DNA from: an uncultured Paraprevotella sp.
GTDB lineage: Bacteria; Bacteroidota; Bacteroidia; Bacteroidales; Bacteroidaceae
Reading direction: 5' to 3'
NCBI GenBank assembly: GCA_900766785.1
Contig: CAAFWT010000091.1
Location: 1 to 12,274 of the forward strand
DNA length: 12,274 bases
Shown here: in pieces, positions 1 through 6,858 of the stretch
Numbering within the stretch: the stretch's first letter is position 1
How the letters are laid out: each line of letters begins with the position of its first letter
The notes under the pieces: model-generated
Database searches by the model: none
Told to the model about the DNA's origin: nothing
The model's input: the letters and a program-made list of their open reading frames with translations, nothing else
Position numbers and translations under genes: made by a program

Positions 1-117
1 AACATGAGGAGCAGACATGCCTTTGATTCCACGCTCTGGGAAGACGACCCATACGAGGATAAGTCAGAAGACCTGCCATCTGTCATTAGTAATACGTGTA
101 CGCGGGGTTACGGACAC
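1..117 (+). promoter_or_regulatory. Cobalamin riboswitch, 3' part (aptamer cut by window start)
   Basis: Positions 62-77 read AGTCAGAAGACCTGCC, a near-exact B12 box, the most conserved stretch of adenosylcobalamin riboswitches. About 15-20 nt before it, CTGGGAAGACG (near 36-46) resembles the conserved GGGAAGGCG segment of the same aptamer. The 5' half of the aptamer lies before the window or is too diverged for me to align. The gene 60 nt downstream is a BtuB-type receptor, the classic target. There is no U-run between the aptamer and the start codon, so control of translation initiation is more likely than termination. The box and the target gene agree well. The exact 5' limit is unknown and the promoter is not in the window. 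Confidence 0.75.
96..117 (+). promoter_or_regulatory. Hairpin between B12 box and btuB start (putative expression platform)
   Basis: GTGTACG (96-102) pairs with CGGACAC (111-117), giving six pairs and one A-G mismatch around the 8-nt loop CGGGGTTA. In cobalamin riboswitches a hairpin just after the B12 box presents a loop that kisses loop L5 of the aptamer when B12 is bound. Position and size fit that role. The partner loop would lie upstream of the window, so this stays an inference. An A/T-rich leader (119-137) follows directly and leads into the start codon. Confidence 0.5.
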
Positions 118-137
118 AGAAATAATAAATAGAATAG

Positions 138-2051
138 ATGCACGCTGGCCATAGCTATGCCTTATGTGTGGCTCTCACCATGTGGACGGCGATGGAATGT
201 GCTCATGCACAATCCATTCGCTCAGACTCTGTCCATCACCTCTCCGAGATAGTGGTGAAGGCTCAGAGAGAGTCCAGTGCCCATCAGGTCATCGACTACA
301 GCCAGTTGCAGTCCTTGCCCTCTTCGTCGGTTGCCGATGCGCTGAAGTATATGGCAGGTGTTCAGATCAAGGATTACGGTGGACTGGGTGGACAGAAGAC
401 CATCAACGTGCGTTCGCTAGGGTCACAGCATGTGGGCGTATATCTGGACGGAGTGCGCATCACGAATGCTCAGAATGGAACTGTGGACCTGGGGAAATAT
501 TCGCTCACCACGCTGGAGTCAGTGAGTCTGTTCAATGCCAACAAGGCAGAGATGCTGATGACGGCATCGGAATATGCATCAGCCTCCACAGTCTATCTCC
601 GCACCCGCCGACCCGATTCCACATCGGTGCAGGCCAGTTACAGTTGCTCCTCATTCAAGACCCACAAGGCAGGTGCCACCTTCGCCTACAAGAACTGGTT
701 GCTGCTGGATGCTGCCTATACCTCATCGGGTGGGGAATATCCTTTCGAATATCATACGGAATATGAGGATACGAGTGGGACACGGCGCAATTCGGACATC
801 AGCATGATGCGCTTTGAGGGGAACGTCTTTTGGAAAGGATTACAGTGGCACACGTATTACTTCGACTCCGAACGAGGACTGCCTGGGGGTATCGTGCGAC
901 GTCTGTCCGATACCTATACCGATGTGGGACGAGAATGGGACCGTAACTTCTTCTCCCAACTCACATGGCGCCAGGCCTACGGGAACTTCCAGGTGCGTGC
1001 CATAGGCAAGTATACCAATGATTACCTGCACTATCGGTCGGACTATCCCGAGAACATCTCCGTACATTCCAACAACAAATACCACCAGCAAGACATCTAT
1101 GGGGCGGGAGCATTGGCCTACGAGCATGGAAGATGGCAGGGCTCGCTCTCCACGGACCTCAGGTGGTCAGACCTCACATGCAACGTAAAGCAGTTCCACT
1201 ATGTATATCGCTTGGACAGTAAGACTTCCCTGTCGGCTTTCTATCGTCATAAAGGTCTCCACCTCACTGCCAGCGGACTGTACACACATGTGACCGATCA
1301 TACTTACTGGGCTGCCAAGCCCCTCTCGCGTGCCACATGGAATGTCCTGGCAAGCTATACCTTGGGCAAGTGGCACATGAGAACCTTCTACAAGTCGGTA
1401 TTCCGGGTGCCCACACTCAATGATCTCTATTATACTCTGGTGGGCAACCGCAACCTGAAGCCCGAGTACACCAAGCAACTGGACCTGGGGGTGACCTATG
1501 AGGACCGTATATTCAACATACAACTCGATGCCTACTACAACCGCATCGAAGACCGCATAGTGTGCCTGCCGCTCAAGGGCTCTTATCAGTGGACGATGCT
1601 CAACTATGGTTACACACGCTGCCTGGGGGTGGACCTCTCTCTCAATGCACATTACAAGCATCACTCCCTGCTCTTCACAGCCACATACCAGGACGACCGA
1701 AACCGGACCAATCCCAACGAGGATGCCTACAATGACAATATAGCCTATAGCCCCAAGTGGTCGCTCACTGCTGTGTACACCCTCACCTATAAGGGACTGA
1801 CAGCCTCGCTCTCGCATATGTTCGTTGACAAGCGTTACTGGACAGCAGAGAACGCCATCGAGGAACCGCTCTCGGCATACAACTGCACTGACCTGAAGGT
1901 GGGATACCGATGGAACATTCCCCGTACTCGCAGGCAGAGCATCACCCTGGAGGCTGAGTGCCAGGACCTCTTCGACGTGCGCTATGAGTTGATACAGCGA
2001 TGGCCCATGCCGGGAAGGAGGTTTGGCTTGACCCTGAAATATCAGTACTGA
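138..2051 (+). CDS. btuB: TonB-dependent vitamin B12 receptor, BtuB family
   Basis: Outer-membrane, TonB-powered receptor of 637 aa, close to E. coli BtuB in length, inferred to import cobalamin. Residues 1-24 form a signal peptide ending in a plausible AHA/Q cleavage site. A TonB-box-like segment LSEIVVKAQR follows at 35-44. The plug domain spans about 50-155 and contains INVRSLGSQHVGVYLDGVRI (89-108). The rest is a beta-barrel rich in alternating aromatic strands, ending in a terminal aromatic Tyr. The N-terminal carboxypeptidase-regulatory-like extension of SusC proteins is absent, which favours a BtuB-type transporter. An in-frame TAG directly precedes the ATG, so translation cannot start further upstream. 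The cobalamin riboswitch upstream and the BtuG-like gene downstream support the substrate. The sequence alone would say only TonB-dependent receptor. Confidence 0.88.
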   Translation: MHAGHSYALCVALTMWTAMECAHAQSIRSDSVHHLSEIVVKAQRESSAHQVIDYSQLQSLPSSSVADALKYMAGVQIKDYGGLGGQKTINVRSLGSQHVGVYLDGVRITNAQNGTVDLGKYSLTTLESVSLFNANKAEMLMTASEYASASTVYLRTRRPDSTSVQASYSCSSFKTHKAGATFAYKNWLLLDAAYTSSGGEYPFEYHTEYEDTSGTRRNSDISMMRFEGNVFWKGLQWHTYYFDSERGLPGGIVRRLSDTYTDVGREWDRNFFSQLTWRQAYGNFQVRAIGKYTNDYLHYRSDYPENISVHSNNKYHQQDIYGAGALAYEHGRWQGSLSTDLRWSDLTCNVKQFHYVYRLDSKTSLSAFYRHKGLHLTASGLYTHVTDHTYWAAKPLSRATWNVLASYTLGKWHMRTFYKSVFRVPTLNDLYYTLVGNRNLKPEYTKQLDLGVTYEDRIFNIQLDAYYNRIEDRIVCLPLKGSYQWTMLNYGYTRCLGVDLSLNAHYKHHSLLFTATYQDDRNRTNPNEDAYNDNIAYSPKWSLTAVYTLTYKGLTASLSHMFVDKRYWTAENAIEEPLSAYNCTDLKVGYRWNIPRTRRQSITLEAECQDLFDVRYELIQRWPMPGRRFGLTLKYQY

Positions 2052-2059
2052 CCTCCATC

Positions 2060-2089
2060 AAGCATCAGCAGAAGCATCCCCTAAGCATC
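2060..2089. repeat. Three short direct repeats AAGCATC between btuB and btuG
   Basis: The 78-nt spacer between the two B12 genes contains AAGCATC three times, at 2060, 2072 and 2083, at 12- and 11-nt steps. The remainder of the spacer is A/T-rich and leads to the next start codon. No terminator is visible, which supports co-transcription. The repeats may be a chance feature. Confidence 0.35.
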
Positions 2090-2129
2090 GGCAACAGCCA
2101 CTCTAATAATAACCTCATATCAACCAATA

Positions 2130-3299
2130 ATGATCACACTATTTATGTCCCGACTAAGTGATTTTCTAAATAAGGCATGGCTGCCATGTGTGTCGCTTGC
2201 GCTCCTCCTGTTCGCCTCATGCGAGAATGACCCCATCACTCCTCCCCCGCCTCCCGCACCCATCCTTATGGGCGAGAACATCATCGTCTGCAATGAGGGC
2301 ACCTGGCAGTCAGACAACGGGAAGCTCTCCTACTTTGATTCCCGAACAGGAACGCTCACCAACGAGTGGTTCCGATCGGTCAACGGTATAAAGCTTGGTG
2401 ATACGCCCAATGACATCATCCAGATCAACGACACCCTCATTGCCATTGCCGTCAACTGGTCAAACATCATTCAGTATATCCGTCCCGATGGCGTAGCTTG
2501 CGGAGCCACAGAGAACGTGCCCAACAACCGCCGCATGTGTACCGATGGAGAGTATCTGTACGTCACCTCTTATGCACACCAGTGTGGAGACAAGACCTTC
2601 GAGAAGGGATATGTGGCCAAGATAGATGTCCAGACCAAGCAAGTGGTGGGCACATGCGAAGTGGGCTGGGAGCCCGAAGCTGTAAAGCTCTACAAGGGAC
2701 GCCTGTATGTATGCAACACAGGCGGCTACGCTTACAGCGAGAAGCATGATTACGAGACCACCGTCACCGTGGTGGACGCACAGACAATGACAGCCCTGCG
2801 CCAGATAGACACAGGATGTGCCAACCTATATGGCGAGGCTTCGCAGGCTGGCGAATACCTCTGCATCAATGCATGCGGCAACTACTATGAACTGGCTCCA
2901 CAGACCGTGGTGCTCAACTGTGAGACGGAGCAGATGAAGACCTATGACTTCCCCTCCACGTACAACACTTCCGATGGAGAACTGTTCTATACCGTAGGCT
3001 CGGAGTTCTCCTACATCACTGGCGCATACCAGTATTACATCAAGACCATCAACCCTCAGGACGGAAGTGTGAGCGAAGGCATCTTCTGCGAAACCATTAC
3101 GGAACAGATCAAGAGTCTCACCTCACCCTACGAGATTTACGTCTCGCCCCACACGGGTAATGTCTACTTCACTGATGCGGGCAGTCATGCCTCGGCTGGT
3201 TACCTCTATGGTTACAAGCCCGATGGCACTCCACTCTTCGCAGCTCAGAAGGTGTATGTCTGTCCCGGACATATCCTGGCTGTACCCATCTACGAATAA
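2130..3299 (+). CDS. btuG: BtuG-like surface lipoprotein, beta-propeller, vitamin B12 capture
   Basis: A 389-aa lipoprotein. A hydrophobic signal peptide ends in the lipobox LFAS-Cys31. The mature N-terminus CENDP carries acidic residues right after Cys, like the surface-export signal of Bacteroides lipoproteins. A proline-rich linker (35-45) leads into a YncE/DUF5074-type beta-propeller (about 48-385) with recurring blade strands such as YVAKIDVQTKQVVGTCEVGW and a closing segment YGYKPDGTPLF...CPGHILAVP. Known BtuG proteins of Bacteroides are propeller lipoproteins that bind cobalamin very tightly and cap BtuB. The position directly after a riboswitch-controlled btuB makes this the likely role here. 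ATG at 2130 is used; an alternative ATG at 2145 keeps the whole signal peptide and is equally possible. No other gene lies between it and the terminator, so it is probably the last gene of the operon. Confidence 0.82.
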   Translation: MITLFMSRLSDFLNKAWLPCVSLALLLFASCENDPITPPPPPAPILMGENIIVCNEGTWQSDNGKLSYFDSRTGTLTNEWFRSVNGIKLGDTPNDIIQINDTLIAIAVNWSNIIQYIRPDGVACGATENVPNNRRMCTDGEYLYVTSYAHQCGDKTFEKGYVAKIDVQTKQVVGTCEVGWEPEAVKLYKGRLYVCNTGGYAYSEKHDYETTVTVVDAQTMTALRQIDTGCANLYGEASQAGEYLCINACGNYYELAPQTVVLNCETEQMKTYDFPSTYNTSDGELFYTVGSEFSYITGAYQYYIKTINPQDGSVSEGIFCETITEQIKSLTSPYEIYVSPHTGNVYFTDAGSHASAGYLYGYKPDGTPLFAAQKVYVCPGHILAVPIYE

Positions 3300-3306
3300 G
3301 CCTTAC

Positions 3307-3340
3307 CTGGGGCGCGTCTGCCCTGCCCCAGTTTTTCTTC
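3307..3340 (+). terminator. Intrinsic terminator of the btuB-btuG operon
   Basis: CTGGGGC (3307-3313) and GCCCCAG (3325-3331) form a perfect 7-bp, G/C-rich stem around an 11-nt loop, followed at once by TTTTTCTT (3332-3339). It begins 8 nt after the btuG stop. The T-run lies only on the + side, so it should act on + strand transcription alone. Confidence 0.9.
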
Positions 3341-3507
3341 TCAGTCCATAGGTTCTCGCCCACAGCCTCCTGCTGTTGTTTGCCATATAGGAGAGCAGGG
3401 GGATGACCAAGGACTGAGGAGCAAAGGCTTATCCCATTAGGAGTACACGTCGGGCATGGAACCCTCTTTTCGTAAGCATAGTCATACCCCGACTGAACAA
3501 TTCTCCG

Positions 3508-3515
3508 TACCTTTG
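3508..3515 (+). promoter_or_regulatory. Bacteroidota -7 promoter box TACCTTTG, almost leaderless
   Basis: TACCTTTG matches the Bacteroidota -7 consensus TAnnTTTG exactly and ends 8 nt before the ATG at 3524. The start of transcription expected from this box is only a few nt before the start codon, so the mRNA would have a minimal leader. No TTG-like -33 element sits at the usual 19-21 nt distance, which lowers confidence. The upstream terminator at 3307-3340 means this unit needs its own promoter. Confidence 0.6.
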
Positions 3516-3523
3516 CATGCGAA

Positions 3524-4126
3524 ATGACCATAGAGGAGCATCCCTTGGAACCATTCCTTCCGGGAGGAGCATGCGTGCTGTTCCTGGGCAGTTTCCCTCC
3601 ACCACGCAAGAGGTGGAGCATGGAATTCTTTTACCCCAACTGGCTCAATGATTTCTGGCGCATCATGGGACTCCTCCTGCTGGGAGAACCAACGGCTCTG
3701 GAGAAGAAGGGCACCAAACAGTTTGACCGGGAGAGAATCATCCGCCTGGCCACAGAGCATGGCTTGGCTTTCTTCGACACTGCACAACAGGTATGCCGCA
3801 CCAGGGACAATGCCAGCGACCAATACCTGGAGATACAGCAACCCACGGACGTCAGTCACCTGCTCAGCCTCATCCCCTCATGCACACAGGTGGTGACCAC
3901 TGGGGGCAAGGCAAGCGAAGAACTGCTCTTGCAAACGGATGCCAAGGAGGTCCCAGCCGTGGGTACCAGTATCTCCTGCAGGATTGGACAAAGGGAGATA
4001 CGATGGTGGAGGATGCCTTCCACGTCGCGTGCCTACCCCATGAAGTTGGAGAGGAAGGCGACGTACTATAGCCTCATCTTCGGCCAGAACAATGAGGGGC
4101 ACCATGAACATCTGCAATCGACATAG
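3524..4126 (+). CDS. Uracil-DNA glycosylase superfamily protein (Mug/TDG-like)
   Basis: A 200-aa protein of the uracil-DNA-glycosylase fold, expected to cut damaged or deaminated bases from DNA in base-excision repair. Motif 1 is GSFPPPRKR (22-30), followed by the FFYPNWLNDFWRIMG segment (35-49) resembling the FYYGHPxNxFW region of related glycosylases. Then come a TGGKA turn (126-130) and a C-terminal MPSTSRAYP motif (164-172), equivalent to the HPS/NPS base-flipping loop. Bacteroidota commonly carry close relatives annotated only as uracil-DNA glycosylase family protein. The exact substrate (uracil, hypoxanthine or G:T mismatch) cannot be read from the sequence. The start is set by the promoter box just upstream and by motif 1 at residue 22. 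It is coupled to the next gene by a 2-nt gap. Confidence 0.8.
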   Translation: MTIEEHPLEPFLPGGACVLFLGSFPPPRKRWSMEFFYPNWLNDFWRIMGLLLLGEPTALEKKGTKQFDRERIIRLATEHGLAFFDTAQQVCRTRDNASDQYLEIQQPTDVSHLLSLIPSCTQVVTTGGKASEELLLQTDAKEVPAVGTSISCRIGQREIRWWRMPSTSRAYPMKLERKATYYSLIFGQNNEGHHEHLQST

Positions 4127-4128
4127 AG

Positions 4129-4791
4129 ATGAAGATACACGTAGACGAGCACATCAGCAGGGTATGCCCCACCTTTGTGGGAGCGGCCCTCAGCATCACC
4201 ATTACCAACAGCACTTACAGTCCTGCACTGTGGGAGGAAATCAACAGCGAACTGGAAGCATATCGCAGGAGGTTCACCACCGAGAGCATCAAGGATATGC
4301 CCTCCATAAGGGCCACCCGTCGCATTTATAAAGCCTTGGGCAAGGATCCCAGCCGATACCGACCCAGTGGGGAGGCACTGGTGAGACGTACCCTGCAGGG
4401 CAAGGACCTCTATCAGATAGACACAGCAGTGGACCTTATCAACCTGGCAAGTATCACCTATGGCTACAGTATAGGCGGATTTGATGCAGACAAGATTGAG
4501 GGAGAGGAACTCACACTGGGCGTAGGACGCGAGGGAGAACCTTATGAGGGCATAGGACGTGGACCGGTGAACATATGCTCACTGCCTGTATATCGGGATA
4601 GCATGGGTGGCATAGGTACCCCTACCACGGACCATGAGCGCACCAAGCTGTCACTCTCCACCACTCATCTGCTGGCCATCGTAAACGGATATGATGGCAA
4701 CAGGGAACAGGTGGAACTCTGTGTACGTTGCATCCAGACTTTGGCCGAGCGATATGCCGACGGCAGGGATGGTCACACGATATGGTTCTGA
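4129..4791 (+). CDS. B3/4 domain protein (PheRS beta-subunit editing-domain-like)
   Basis: A 220-aa soluble protein made almost entirely of a B3/4 domain, the fold that in phenylalanyl-tRNA synthetase beta subunits clears wrongly attached tyrosine. Recognisable segments are RATRRIYKALGKDPSRYRPS (61-80), EALVRRTLQGKDLYQIDTAV (82-101) with the following DLINLASITYGYSIGGFD, and the late GGIGTPTTDHERT (160-172). Free-standing B3/4 proteins are widespread. Their function is mostly unproven, and hydrolysis of mischarged tRNA or of free aminoacyl compounds is an inference. The ATG lies 2 nt after the upstream stop, so the two genes are translationally coupled. The last 19 bp overlap the convergent gluQ gene, and no terminator is visible between them. 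Confidence 0.83.
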   Translation: MKIHVDEHISRVCPTFVGAALSITITNSTYSPALWEEINSELEAYRRRFTTESIKDMPSIRATRRIYKALGKDPSRYRPSGEALVRRTLQGKDLYQIDTAVDLINLASITYGYSIGGFDADKIEGEELTLGVGREGEPYEGIGRGPVNICSLPVYRDSMGGIGTPTTDHERTKLSLSTTHLLAIVNGYDGNREQVELCVRCIQTLAERYADGRDGHTIWF

Positions 4792-5807
4792 GGACACACG
4801 ATATCTTCATGGGGGATGCGCTCCCACGAGAAGCCTTGCAGGAGCTCGCGAGCCGTGAGGGGAGTGTCATCATCAGCCATTCCCGTCAGCAGAGCCAGTT
4901 TTCCCAAGAGTTGTTCTGGCGAATAGCGGGCACGCAGTGTGCCCATGTCCAACGACAGGTCACGCTTGGATAACCTTTGCCCCTGTGCATTGACAAGCAG
5001 GGGGATGTGGGCAAAGGCCGGAGGGCTGAAGCCAAGCAGACGAGCCACATACATCTGCTGAGGTGCAGAGAGCAGGAGATCGCGTCCTCGCACCACCTCG
5101 GTCACACCCATGTATGCATCATCCACCACCACAGCCAACTGATAAGCCCAGGCACCATCACGCCGGCGCACGATGAAGTCTCCGCAATGCGAGGCAAGAT
5201 TCTCACATACCTCGCCATAATGTCTGTCCACACAATACACCTCTGCCAGCGGCTGCGGAGGAACCATCAGGCGCAGGGCTGCCGACTGGGATGGGTTGAG
5301 TATGCTCATCGCAGTCCCCTGATTTCTCTCTGTCTGATGATATGTTCCTGCCAGGACCGATTCCCAACAGATGGAATCTGCTGGTCGGCATGTACCCTTA
5401 TACACCACCCTCCCGTCGCTCTCATGCGGAGCCTGAGTGGCCATGATATCGGCCCTTGTGCAGGTGCAGGGATACACCAGTCCCCTTTGACACAACTCCT
5501 GCAAAGCCTTTTCGTAGAAGTCCCCTCGCTGACTCTGCCAGTAGGGGCCGTTGGGACCACCCACCCGTGGTCCTTCATCCCACTCCAGTCCCAGCCACAG
5601 CAAGTCATCCATAAGCATCTCGGCATATTCAGCATGCGAACGTTGAGGGTCAAGATCCTCAATACGCAATAGCCAGTAACCGCCCTGTGCTTTGGCAGAA
5701 AGCCATGAGACGATAGCGGCAAACACATTTCCCAAATGCATGCGTCCTGTGGGAGAGGGAGCAAAGCGCCCCTTGACCAGAGGCTTTTTATGAATGGGGG
5801 GATTCAT
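4773..5807 (-). CDS. gluQ: Glutamyl-Q tRNA(Asp) synthetase
   Basis: A truncated glutamyl-tRNA synthetase paralogue (344 aa) that attaches glutamate to the queuosine base of tRNA(Asp) and lacks the anticodon-binding domain. The class-I signature is RFAPSPTGRMHLGN (14-27, HIGH equivalent HLGN) and the KMSKS equivalent is RLSKR (278-282). A zinc site of GluQRS type is visible: Cys114-x-Cys116, then Tyr136-x3-Cys140. The typical DGAWAYQLAVVVDDAYMGVT block (217-236) and VVRGRDLL follow. It is somewhat longer than the roughly 300 aa of E. coli YadB; extra residues lie around 142-175 after the zinc site. It starts 19 nt after the stop of the upstream glycosyltransferase with no visible promoter between, so it is probably the last gene of that operon. 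Its function requires queuosine-modified tRNA in the cell. Confidence 0.92.
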   Translation of the reverse strand: MNPPIHKKPLVKGRFAPSPTGRMHLGNVFAAIVSWLSAKAQGGYWLLRIEDLDPQRSHAEYAEMLMDDLLWLGLEWDEGPRVGGPNGPYWQSQRGDFYEKALQELCQRGLVYPCTCTRADIMATQAPHESDGRVVYKGTCRPADSICWESVLAGTYHQTERNQGTAMSILNPSQSAALRLMVPPQPLAEVYCVDRHYGEVCENLASHCGDFIVRRRDGAWAYQLAVVVDDAYMGVTEVVRGRDLLLSAPQQMYVARLLGFSPPAFAHIPLLVNAQGQRLSKRDLSLDMGTLRARYSPEQLLGKLALLTGMADDDTPLTARELLQGFSWERIPHEDIVCPQNHIV

Positions 5808-5826
5808 GGTGAGAGAACCGTATTAA

Positions 5827-6858
5827 TTATTCTGATGGGGATATCATCACCCGCAGGAGAGCATCCATGAGAACATGTGGAAGATGGCTGACCAGGCTGA
5901 AGGCTGCGTGAGGCAGGGTGTACGGATGCAGAGGCAGGGGCAAGAGGTGCATCTGCCTGAGCGTCTCCAAGCGCTTGCGTCGGGCTGCAGGTTCGGCATG
6001 GAGCCTATATACATTATATATATAGTCGGCTGCCAGCTGTTCCACCCTGCGCGTGAGGGCAGGCCGTTTGTCGGGCAAGAGGGTGGCACAGGCCAGCTGC
6101 AGGCGTCTGATTATCTCCTCCACGCTATCCATCCGGAGGTCCACCTGCTCCCTGGTAGAGGAATGTGTGATGGTATGTTTGCGTTGTCGGTAGTAATAGG
6201 CAGGCACATCGTGGCAACACACCGTATGCATGCTCAGACAGAGGAGCGGAGTGAAGAGCTCATCCTCATGCAAGAGTCCCTCTTCAAAGCGCAGAGAGCC
6301 GAGCATGCTCCTGCGGAAGAGATAACCGCAGGCCGATGCCCTGAGGTTGTGGTGAAGCATATAATGAGGTCCGCTCATCAGGGGCTGAGGAGATTTTTCT
6401 CCCTGCTTGTCATAGTGCATCTGCCGTGCCTGAGTACATGTCTTCCCAGTGAGCGAGTCCTGCTGACAGCAGTTCTCTTGGGTGGTGAGGCGAAACATTA
6501 TCATATCGGCACTGGCCCTGCTTTGGGGACAGAGGGTGCTATAAGCATGAGGCAAGAGGGCATCATCGGCATCCACAAACTGCACATACTCTCCCTGTGC
6601 CATCATCAATCCCTTATTGCGGGCGGCAGAGAGCCCTGCATTGGGCTGACGCACATACCTGATGTCAGCATCCATCTCCTCCAGCATGGCTTGTGGTGAG
6701 AGTTGGCTACCATCGTCCACCACGATAACCTCAAAGTCATCACGGTCCATCCCCCGCTCTGCCATGCAGTCACGCACGCATGCCACACTGTGCAGACACT
6801 CGGCCAGCAGCGGCAGGGGCTCATTGTAATAGGTGATGATGAAGGATACTATCGGCAT
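5827..6858 (-). CDS. Family 2 glycosyltransferase
   Basis: A 343-aa GT-A fold glycosyltransferase, probably adding a sugar to a surface polysaccharide, LPS or other glycan at the cytoplasmic face. N-terminal VSFIITYYNE (4-13) begins the Rossmann-like domain. VIVVDDGS (44-51), NAGLSAARNKG (73-83) and the metal-binding DADD (96-99) follow, with a likely catalytic-base HED at 197-199 before the C-terminal helices. The open frame continues upstream to 7083, but those 75 residues are antisense-like His/Pro/Arg-rich sequence lying inside the preceding gene. The start MPIVSF at 6858 begins exactly at the GT2 fold. This ATG overlaps the upstream stop within ATGCCGATAG. Donor and acceptor sugars cannot be predicted. 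Confidence 0.87.
   Translation of the reverse strand: MPIVSFIITYYNEPLPLLAECLHSVACVRDCMAERGMDRDDFEVIVVDDGSQLSPQAMLEEMDADIRYVRQPNAGLSAARNKGLMMAQGEYVQFVDADDALLPHAYSTLCPQSRASADMIMFRLTTQENCCQQDSLTGKTCTQARQMHYDKQGEKSPQPLMSGPHYMLHHNLRASACGYLFRRSMLGSLRFEEGLLHEDELFTPLLCLSMHTVCCHDVPAYYYRQRKHTITHSSTREQVDLRMDSVEEIIRRLQLACATLLPDKRPALTRRVEQLAADYIYNVYRLHAEPAARRKRLETLRQMHLLPLPLHPYTLPHAAFSLVSHLPHVLMDALLRVMISPSE

Noticed and set aside
138..3299. SusC/SusD-type glycan uptake pair
   Set aside because: The receptor is too short and lacks the N-terminal SusC extension, the partner is a propeller rather than a helical SusD, and a cobalamin riboswitch precedes them.
4977..5672. + strand frame of 231 codons opposite gluQ
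   Set aside because: Shadow of a clear GluQRS gene with HIGH, zinc and KMSKS motifs on the other strand.
5875..6699. Long + strand frame opposite the glycosyltransferase
   Set aside because: The - strand frame shows all GT2 motifs; the + frame shows none and has no promoter or plausible start.
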